In this document: positions 8,401-12,231 of the stretch, piece by piece | How positions within the stretch are numbered: the stretch's first letter is position 1 | Layout of the letters: each line of letters starts with the position of its first letter | Source: Phoronis ovalis | Taxonomy: Eukaryota; Phoronida; Phoronidae | NCBI GenBank assembly: GCA_028565635.1 | Contig: JAOXYB010046768.1 | Location: 1-12,231, forward strand | Length of the DNA: 12,231 bases | Direction: 5' to 3' | Notes under the pieces: generated by a model | Told to the model about the DNA's origin: nothing | The model's database searches: none | Seen by the model: the letters and a program-made list of their open reading frames with translations, nothing else | Made by a program: the position numbers and the translations under genes

Positions 8401-10043
8401 TAAGTATTAATGACAATGCCAAACCAGTAAACAACTGAGTAAGTAACAAAAAAATCATAAGATTAAAAAATAACTTTTTGGGCCTATTGACCTCAAAATG
8501 AACCAAGACTTCTGAATAACCTCTAAATGACGTGAGAACCTCATTTTTAAAAAATTTGCACAATTTGGAGATTTTGACCTCTTGATGACCTAACATCTAA
8601 ATCAGCTTATCTTTACCCTGGGGATGTCATAAGTCAAACACCAAACCTGTATGACCAACCATTCTTGAGTTTTGACATATTCCTTCTGACTATAGATTTA
8701 ATTGAAGTTGTCAAAAAATAAAAATCTGACCTTTTAGCACCTAGATATAGCACCTCAGAATATCTATATTACCTGATAACATACATGACTGTTTTGAGCA
8801 ATTATAAAATTTTAACCTTTCACATCTAAATTTCCTAAATGACCTTGTGACTTGAAGGTCAGCAATGGCCTACCCCAGAGATGTCACACCTCGAGTGCCT
8901 TGTTTTTACTCAATCTACCTTCGAGATATGGCTTGCTGAAAATTGGTATGAAAAAAGAACCTGTACCAAACCATTAGGATCGCTGCTAAAGCAGCCAATT
9001 ATTGTTACCAAACAACTGCTTGGTAGTGATTGCCAGTCCAAGGTGGGATTTGTAATAGAGATACAGTTGTGTTAATCACCTTCCTTGGTGTTATCAGTGG
9101 GAGACTTGCAGCAAGTATTGTGATTTGTGGTAGCAGATATCACCAAGCTTGCTCAATTGTCTTAACGACTTGTCAGTGTGTTTGTCTTACTGAATGCAAA
9201 GCACACTGTAGCTGATGACATGGAAAATTACTGTTGCTAATGAAGTTTTTATCTTTCTAGGCTATTACTCAAGTAACAAAATTAAAGCAGGAGAATGATA
9301 GGTTAAATGGAGGTTCTTTCTTAAGATGTTTACATAAAGTTAGTGAGCTAGATTCTTTGCCTTTGGGACAGCTTAAGCAGATTCAGCAACAGCTTAGACT
9401 AGATCTTGATAGGGTAGATAAGGTATGTAATTGGTAACATAATAGTTTTCACCTTTGTATAGATTGAATTATTATGGTGAAGCATGACATTTCAGTATAA
9501 CTGTTATTTTATCTATTAATTTACAATGACACTTATGATTTGTCATGTAAGTTATGATACATATCGAGTTGAAAATGTTGTTAAGAATTTATGATTGAAT
9601 ATGCTAGAGTTTCTATTACAAGTGCACTTTAGATTTTGAAATAGTTCATTTCTAATGTTTGTCTTTTAATAATACAGTAGACATGTCTTTCATTTGATGT
9701 TGATGGGCAGTGAATTCCTTGGCTTTCCATTTGGCATAGGAACAACACTACTGCTCCTTTCAGTTACTTGTCTCCTGCTTGAATAGTGAAACTCCTGAAT
9801 ATGCATTTTTTATTTGCACAAATGCTGGAGGAAGTAAAATGTAACATAAAATTTTCCTTATTGCAGATTGTGTACCAGTATACAGCAATGAAATGTTTAG
9901 TTTGTCAAGATAAGAATCGGAGTGTAGCTGTTATGCCATGCAACCATTATGTGTTATGCGACCTTTGTGCAACAACTAGGAAAGAGTGTCCTTACTGTCA
10001 TTCACCAATTACCCAGAGATCGAGCATAGTATTGCCATTATAA
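2336..10043 (+). CDS. UNK: Unkempt-family CCCH zinc finger / RING RNA-binding protein, 3' part of gene (12 exons, N-terminus outside window)
   Basis: Exons: 2336-2453, 2732-2816, 3195-3301, 3798-3905, 4188-4355, 5216-5480, 5952-6074, 6607-6785, 7178-7420, 7967-8062, 9261-9422, 9867-10043. Seen: all introns are GT/AG, phases agree at every junction, and the exons give 609 residues plus a stop after one leading base that completes a split codon. Numbering from the first whole codon, the order is CCCH finger (4-29), CCCH finger (46-65), Ser/Thr/Asn-rich linker (about 69-435), coiled coil (about 439-520) and RING (561-595). Family knowledge: Unkempt has two clusters of three CCCH fingers that bind UAG and U-rich RNA, represses translation in the cytoplasm and controls early neuronal morphology; in flies it acts with Headcase downstream of TOR. 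Vertebrate UNK is about 810 residues, so the missing part should hold the first four fingers. UNK and UNKL cannot be separated here; an invertebrate would normally have one gene. Confidence 0.95.
2454..3194 (+). other. Two introns around exon b
   Basis: Intron 2454-2731 has nothing notable. Intron 2817-3194 contains a perfect 12-bp palindrome gttgcatgcaac at 2932-2943 but otherwise only AT-rich filler. Confidence 0.8.
2732..2816 (+). CDS. UNK: UNK exon b: last CCCH zinc finger
   Basis: The acceptor is tttag (2730-2731) and the donor gaac|gtaagt at 2817. It starts in phase 0 and ends one base into a codon. The finger is C46-X8-C55-X5-C61-X3-H65 with the text STKCNDMVQSGYCPRGPFC, followed by the family-typical AFAHVE. 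In vertebrate UNK the final finger cluster contacts U-rich RNA next to the UAG bound by the first cluster. The last base joins aa from the next exon to give Gln, as in human HVEQ. Confidence 0.95.
3195..3301 (+). CDS. UNK: UNK exon c: linker after the zinc fingers
   Basis: The acceptor ttttccag ends at 3194; the donor is aag|gtaaga at 3302. The exon supplies the last two bases of the split Gln and 35 more codons starting EMIGQRDVAGIMNNSLGAF. It has no recognised domain and reads as a polar, disordered linker. Support for the exon is phase agreement on both sides, strong splice signals and its position straight after AFAHVE. Confidence 0.85.
3302..3797 (+). other. Intron between exons c and d
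   Basis: AT-rich, with several T-rich tracts followed by AG near the 3' end (for example tttttcag at 3737-3744). These are weaker alternatives to the acceptor at 3797. No repeats or genes were seen. Confidence 0.8.
3798..3905 (+). CDS. UNK: UNK exon d: Ser/Asn-rich linker with IGKERSSSTS motif
   Basis: The acceptor gtgttcag ends at 3797; the donor is att|gtaagt at 3906. It is 108 bp, phase 0 on both sides, so the exon can be skipped in frame. It encodes VLDELELMSKESNNNSKS and then IGKERSSSTSTVNSI. The basic-Ser motif returns in the next exon (see exon e). No domain is recognisable. Confidence 0.85.
4055..4119 (+). repeat. 11-bp inverted repeat of forkhead-type sites
   Basis: Arms tgtttatttgc (4055-4065) and gcaaataaaca (4109-4119) are perfect inverses across 43 bp, in the intron between exons d and e. 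Each arm contains TGTTTAT/ATAAACA, a forkhead-type binding core. It could be a paired regulatory site, an RNA hairpin or a tiny mobile element. Confidence 0.6.
4188..4355 (+). CDS. UNK: UNK exon e: linker with second IGKGRSSSTS motif
   Basis: The acceptor tttgtag ends at 4187; the donor is caa|gtgagt at 4356. It is 168 bp, phase 0 on both sides. It encodes MGNNGLPTNMTGSFTQTS, then EPIGKGRSSSTSSSISD, and ends YQRATGMDRDDSQ. That tail loosely resembles the human UNK segment around GFEREDQ, which helps place it. The ATG at the exon start is internal, not an initiation codon. Confidence 0.87.
4356..5215 (+). other. Intron between exons e and f
   Basis: About 860 bp. The middle (4640-4900) is less AT-rich and contains the 92-bp inverted-repeat element at 4807-4898. 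The minus-strand open frame at 4914-5111 shows no recognisable domain and is treated as chance. Confidence 0.7.
4807..4898 (+). mobile_element. Possible miniature inverted-repeat element
   Basis: The ends aatataccc (4807-4815) and gggtatatt (4890-4898) are perfect inverses. Trimming one TA on each side leaves TACCC...GGGTA flanked by TA, the target duplication used by Tc1/mariner-type transposons. The interior is short, more GC-rich and non-coding. The 9-bp ends are too short to be sure. Confidence 0.35.
5216..5480 (+). CDS. UNK: UNK exon f: Ser/Thr-rich middle region
   Basis: The acceptor gttttag ends at 5215; the donor is atag|gtatat at 5481. It starts in phase 0 and ends one base into a codon. 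It begins INLRQQLQAIDDDGAIDLME and passes through a long Ser/Thr/Ile stretch (about 5340-5430). It ends PLAVPFFPPGDTVNSVI, which aligns with human ANALPFYPTSDTVESVI. That match fixes the frame and shows the next exon should supply the ALDDLDLNE block. Confidence 0.93.
5481..5951 (+). other. Intron between exons f and g
   Basis: The last 165 bp are the 39-bp repeat array. A plausible branch point, ccctaat, lies at 5752-5758, about 195 bases before the ancestral acceptor. Several AGs lie between, so a local branch point inside the repeats may be used instead. The rest is plain AT-rich intron. Confidence 0.7.
5787..5968 (+). repeat. 39-bp tandem repeat spanning intron end and start of UNK exon g
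   Basis: Units start at 5787, 5826, 5865, 5904 and 5943, the last cut at 26 bp where it runs into unique exon sequence. Units 1 and 2 are identical; units 3-5 differ by a few bases. Each unit holds a pyrimidine stretch (gtcttt-like), the exon start ctagtacattagacgat and a tattatgttctt spacer. The frame stays open through every copy, each adding 13 residues with an LCSC core. Identical 5' units suggest recent duplication or copy-number change there, while the 3' units are older. Confidence 0.95.
5865..5951 (+). promoter_or_regulatory. Ladder of three in-frame candidate 3' splice sites
   Basis: Equivalent AGs end at 5873 (cttttag), 5912 (cttgcag) and 5951 (tttttcag), each followed by ctagtaca. 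Units 1 and 2 have cat instead and have lost this AG. Because spacing is 39 bp and the preceding exon leaves one base, any of the three keeps the frame. Use of 5912 would add 13 residues and 5873 would add 26. The AG at 5799 (tctttcatctag) would instead give an immediate stop two codons on. Which site is used is not visible in DNA. Confidence 0.6.
5952..6074 (+). CDS. UNK: UNK exon g: conserved STLDDSDLN block
   Basis: The acceptor tttttcag ends at 5951; the donor is gctg|gtaagt at 6075. The split codon g+ct gives Ala, so the junction reads VI-ASTLDDSDLN against human VI-ESALDDLDLN, confirming this AG as the ancestral acceptor. Residues 285-324 continue NLNFDLATIDMELDNDTNSV and end Ser-rich. 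The start of this exon and its acceptor are copied upstream in a 39-bp tandem repeat. The frame stays open back to 5774, so upstream acceptors at 5873 or 5912 would lengthen the protein rather than break it. Confidence 0.92.
6075..6606 (+). other. Intron between exons g and h
   Basis: Only a small hairpin-capable motif stands out (tggcc/ggcca, 6257-6273). No gene or repeat was recognised. Confidence 0.75.
6607..6785 (+). CDS. UNK: UNK exon h: Ser/Pro/Gln-rich linker
   Basis: The acceptor cttgtag ends at 6606 and the first two bases complete Gly. It encodes FNSHAAVSIPIAIPSHSD, a Ser/Pro stretch, and a Gln-rich tail MQQKQEQQLEQ. The donor cag|gtcatt at 6786 is weak (C at +3) but keeps phase 0 with the next exon. 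Read-through adds VISFSVK and a stop (the stop codon ends at 6809), which would remove the coiled coil and RING. Confidence 0.85.
6786..7177 (+). other. Intron between exons h and i
   Basis: It begins with the weak donor gtcatt. At 6951-6954 an acceptor-like tcag opens a 19-codon frame (EVSEQYETLQKVKTRFMRC, stop at 7012-7014). It has no donor before the stop, so it could only be an unproven alternative last exon. The rest is filler. Confidence 0.65.
7178..7420 (+). CDS. UNK: UNK exon i: linker and start of coiled coil
   Basis: The acceptor gttgtag ends at 7177; the donor is agt|gttagt at 7421. It has 81 codons, phase 0 on both sides. It begins AQAAFLSQPNPGRYAVPGF, runs through a Ser/Asn-rich part and ends YKLQTELSASKAKLASWEEA + IAQARS. 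That tail aligns with human LARLRQELDEANSTIKQWEE and begins the family coiled coil. The first ATG is far into the exon, so a simple Met-to-stop ORF search misses it. Confidence 0.92.
7421..7966 (+). other. Intron between exons i and j
   Basis: It starts with donor gttagt and ends with a good ttttctag acceptor. I see no gene, repeat array or strong structure in it. Confidence 0.75.
7967..8062 (+). CDS. UNK: UNK exon j: coiled coil
   Basis: The acceptor ttttctag ends at 7966; the donor is gaa|gtaagt at 8063. It has 32 codons, phase 0 on both sides. It starts ACEAWKKEAEESIRKAK, a near match to human ACDAWKKEAEEA, and is almost wholly charged helix with heptad spacing. The coiled coil probably supports oligomerisation or partner binding (inference from the family). 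Confidence 0.95.
8063..9260 (+). other. Intron between exons j and k
   Basis: The longest intron fully inside the window. Dispersed repeat copy 2 occupies about 8172-8901. The part at 8920-9230 is somewhat more GC-rich and has short overlapping open frames, one Cys-rich. No family is recognised, and it may be the continuation of the same or another repeat. Confidence 0.7.
8172..8901 (-). repeat. Dispersed repeat, copy 2 (minus orientation, longer)
   Basis: It aligns in reverse with copy 1 over about 8172-8790 and extends beyond it to about 8901. The extra part contains a GC-richer block (8855-8901) that is nearly repeated at 11611-11658. It fills much of the intron between exons j and k. The many ORFs overlapping it are chance frames. 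Confidence 0.85.
9261..9422 (+). CDS. UNK: UNK exon k: coiled-coil end and pre-RING helix
   Basis: The acceptor tttctag ends at 9260; the donor is aag|gtatgt at 9423. It has 54 codons, phase 0 on both sides. RDE/AITQVTKLKQENDRL continues the helix across the junction as in human RDALEVQVKKLQEELERL. The tail QLRLDLDRVDK matches human QLRAHLEQVDK just before the RING exon, so no exon appears to be missing on either side. Confidence 0.95.
9423..9866 (+). other. Intron between exons k and l
   Basis: AT-rich with no recognised element. An ATG at 9786 runs in frame into exon l, but only because the intron end happens to be open. Confidence 0.75.
9867..10043 (+). CDS. UNK: UNK exon l: C-terminal C3HC4 RING finger and stop
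   Basis: The acceptor attgcag ends at 9866; the TAA stop is at 10041-10043. All eight RING ligands are visible: C561-X2-C564, C576, H578, C582-X2-C585 and C592-X2-C595. Their text is CLVCQDKNR, MPCNHYVLCDLC and CPYC. Ten residues after CPYCHSPI end in SSIVLPL. A RING normally recruits an E2 ubiquitin ligase partner; for human UNK a RING-dependent link to BAF60b ubiquitination has been described. The upstream ATG at 9786 lies in the intron, and translation from there would not connect to the rest of the protein. Confidence 0.96.
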   Translation: MVYQYTAMKCLVCQDKNRSVAVMPCNHYVLCDLCATTRKECPYCHSPITQRSSIVLPL

Positions 10044-10980
10044 TTATTGTATCACTTAGTGTTTTCAAATTGAATTTATTATAACTTGTATTATCATTTT
10101 AAATTTAATTCAATTACATTTCAACAGCTGTCAAAAATATGGTATGCGACACGAAATCATTTATTGCATTATGAATCGCTGCTGTAGTACAGTAGTACTG
10201 ACATTGATGACTGGCACTTCATGATGTAGACCAATGTTATAAGAAAATGTTGGATTCTGTAGAAATTAAGAATAATTTGTTAAAGACTTATTTTTAAAGT
10301 TGCATTTACCTTACTACTACTATTACTTTACTTGTAAGAGGTCGGCAGCATCTGAAGCATTTGAATGCAGTTTTTGAAATGAATATATTAACAGCAATGT
10401 AAAAATCAAGTGATTTCTTTACGGAATACACTAAGCTGTAAAACTTGAGTTGATGTGGTATGAGAGACTTTCATGATACAACCTTCTTGACTAGATGTTA
10501 CAAGCTACTGAATATTTTGCATGTTCTGTAATTGCCTTGCAATTGACAAGTAGATATGATAAAGTTTCTTTATACGATTACATGTATTTTTAATGTTGCC
10601 GTGGCCAGATCCCAGGGGGTATCTGGTATCTATATAGAATGTGAAAGTCTCTCACTGGCCAAAAATGGCTGTAGTTGGACTCATTATATGCTTAAGCGAC
10701 ACACAAATGTTGCTGTTAATAATTATGTATTAACGGGTAATGTCAGAAATAGAGTATTCTCTTTCTGGGTAATATCTATTACTTGGCAAGAATTAAATTT
10801 ATTTGATTACTTAAGAATTTTGTATGATTTATGTGCGAAAAGATTCACACCTTTCAATACATTTTACTTTTCTGAAGTTTATTGTAATGGCTGGATAGCT
10901 ATTGATATGATTGTTATACAGAAGGACTGGTCTTAAAATGTGCTTGCATAGCAACAAGACAACATTCTTAAAATATATTC

Positions 10981-11012
10981 TATATATATATATATATATA
11001 TACATATATATC
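10981..11012 (+). repeat. TA dinucleotide microsatellite
   Basis: An almost pure TA run with one TACA interruption, just upstream of the poly(A) signal. It is likely length-variable between individuals. Confidence 0.95.
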
Positions 11013-11037
11013 TTTACCACCATGCTAGTAAAGTTTG

Positions 11038-11043
11038 AATAAA
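11038..11043 (+). terminator. Poly(A) signal AATAAA
   Basis: The first canonical hexamer after the UNK stop, followed within 30-50 bases by a T-rich stretch (gttcttctctatc at about 11069-11081). Another AATAAA near 12167 is too distant and lies in repeat-like DNA. Confidence 0.55.
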
Positions 11044-11119
11044 TCTAGCTTTTTGATGAAGTAAATATGTTCTTCTCTATCACAATCCCGGGGTCACAAT
11101 CAACCAGATAATTCAACTT

Positions 11120-11290
11120 TCAATCATGTTCTGTTGGTGCCTCGTTCACAAAACTGTTCTGCGTGTAGAATACATTACATAACGTGGGATAACTCCTTGT
11201 AGTTGCCAATATATCTTTCACAAGAACTATGAATGTGTGTTTTGATGGCTTCAAGTATAGATTTCCTGGAGTCTGGACATGTGACAAATT
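11120..11290 (-). pseudogene. Possible decayed ISXO2-like DDE transposase fragment
   Basis: Two overlapping minus-strand frames look coding. One reads SRKSILEAIKTHI, ERYIGNYKELSHVM and then a stop (11175-11177). A second frame continues NVFYTQNSFVNEAPTEHD to a stop at 11120-11122. Read together with one frameshift, the order resembles the ISXO2-like core: Leu/Ile-rich helix ending in HI, Y-x-x-Y, then H-x-x-V and N-F-V-D-P-x-T-G-x-H. The resemblance is from memory of the family pattern and is weak. Confidence 0.28.
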
Positions 11291-11610
11291 AGAAACCATT
11301 GGACAATGAACAGACTTATCTTTTCATAATACTTGGAATGAATTAAAATTAAAAAGAAGTTGACTTCTCGCAAAACTTTATCAAATGCTAATCGGTGATT
11401 ATTAATCAAACCAAAACTATGACAATTCTGCCAAAACTCCCTCTCCTTTCCACCCGGAGAACTTCACAAAATTATGGGTAGGGGTGAGTGGCACAGGATC
11501 CTTTCAACTATTTTTCTCTGTCAAAAAACTGGTTTGCTGGACTTTTTTTTACTAAAAAACTGATTACTATTTTTATGTGTATTGGAAAACCAATTTATTT
11601 TGGTCAAAAC

Positions 11611-11658
11611 CGAGGCACTCGAAGTGTGACATCTCTGGGGTGAGCCATTGCTGACCTC
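11611..11658 (+). repeat. Dispersed repeat, partial copy 3
   Basis: The block starting cgaggcactcgaagtgtgac and passing through atctctggggt and ccattgctgacct matches the reverse complement of 8855-8901 with only a few differences. Similarity fades quickly on both sides, so this is either a fragment of the same family or a core shared between families. Confidence 0.75.
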
Positions 11659-12014
11659 AGCTTTTTTTGAAAAGCACAAAGTATGAATTTCAATTTCTGG
11701 TCCATTTCAAAGATATCCCAGCTTTATTCATAATATTCTAACAATGTAATGTAAATGAAGTCAACACATTTTCGATTCCTCATAATTATTAAAATTTTTA
11801 CATTTCGGACAAAATTTATGTTTCTATACATTCTTTCTTTCAAAATTCAGAAAAAATACTGAAGTTGAAATAATGAAACTGATTCAGAGTAAATTATGCC
11901 TCATATTACCGGTTTCAATCAAGTATAAGGAGTGTGTGCTTCTATTACCTGTGAAAAAACAATTGAAAAATATATTTCAGCTGAAATATTTTTTAAATAA
12001 TTAGTTTAGTTTTT

Positions 12015-12231
12015 CCTGGGGGGGTACTCAAGTTATTTTTTGGTGGGGGTGTGCAGCCGAGTTGAATATTTTGGCTTTGGATTGTATACTTTTTACTGTA
12101 TTTTTTTGGATTAATTGCTACCGGAGCGATATTCAAAAATTTGGATTGCTACCAACTGCTTATAGCAAATAAATTGGATTAATTTTAGGTTTGTATCCAT
12201 AATTCCATAAATATATTTTGGAATTTGGTTT
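12015..12231 (+). repeat. Repeat-like G-run block at window end
   Basis: A poly-G run and ggtgggggtgtgcagcc are followed by recurring ttggatt...gctacc phrases (about 12079, 12109 and 12142), suggesting an internally repetitive transposable element tail that continues past the window. The family is not identified. Confidence 0.4.

Larger units (their letters stand above)
10044..11060 (+). other. Probable UNK 3' UTR
   Basis: It follows the stop codon and runs to about 15-20 bases past the first clear AATAAA (11038-11043). It contains several short U-rich and UAG-bearing stretches, a hairpin-capable ccagat...atctgg (about 10610-10631), a 127-codon open frame (10556-10936) and a TA microsatellite. 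The exact cleavage site cannot be read from DNA. Confidence 0.55.
11061..12231 (+). other. Downstream intergenic, repeat-rich DNA
   Basis: No convincing gene. It includes the possible transposase relic (11120-11290), repeat copy 3 (11611-11658) and a G-rich/T-rich terminal block (12015-12231). Other parts are AT-rich filler with long T and A runs (for example at about 11541-11560). Confidence 0.65.

Noticed and set aside
8881-9215. Two overlapping + strand ORFs in the intron between exons j and k, one Cys-rich
   Set aside because: They overlap repeat copy 2 and its flank, show no recognisable domain, and the first starts inside a repeat.
10829-11023. Minus-strand ORF rich in Tyr-Ile
   Set aside because: Its start is the translation of the TA microsatellite.
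1-12231. tRNA, rRNA or CRISPR features
   Set aside because: No cloverleaf, rRNA-like block or spaced direct-repeat array was seen. The only regular array is the 39-bp repeat, which has no unique spacers.

Overview
The window is eukaryotic genomic DNA, by eye about two-thirds A+T. It carries the 3' part of one intron-rich gene on the + strand. Twelve exons between 2336 and 10043 join into a single open frame of 609 codons plus stop. Each junction is GT/AG, all phases agree, and the summed coding length leaves no remainder. The product is clearly Unkempt (UNK/UNKL family), a CCCH zinc-finger and RING RNA-binding protein that represses translation and shapes early neurons in animals. Protein divergence, small introns with AT-rich ends, and a conserved bilaterian domain order suggest an invertebrate animal. 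A hemichordate or lophotrochozoan is possible, but the sequence alone does not settle the phylum.

Layout: 1-2335 is the tail of a long intron holding a dispersed repeat (about 445-985), a compact GC-richer structured island (1254-1382), a probable non-LTR retrotransposon scrap on the minus strand (1689-1802) and a degenerate tandem repeat (1801-2145). Exons a-b (2336-2816) encode the last two CCCH fingers. Exons c-h (3195-6785) encode a low-complexity Ser/Thr/Asn/Gln-rich middle region. Exons i-k (7178-9422) encode the coiled coil. Exon l (9867-10043) encodes the C-terminal C3HC4 RING and the stop. A probable 3' UTR follows, with a poly(A) signal at 11038. Beyond it lies repeat-rich DNA with a possible decayed transposase. 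The start codon and the N-terminal CCCH fingers lie upstream of the window.

The most striking observation is a 39-bp tandem repeat (about 4.7 copies, 5787-5968) lying exactly across the 3' splice site of exon g. Each unit carries a polypyrimidine stretch and the first codons of the exon. Three units keep an AG at the equivalent place, and the unit length is a multiple of three. The gene therefore appears to have duplicated its own splice acceptor into a ladder of in-frame alternatives that could add 13 or 26 residues. Separately, two inverted copies of a roughly 600-bp repeat bracket exons a-j, an arrangement known to favour exon circularisation.
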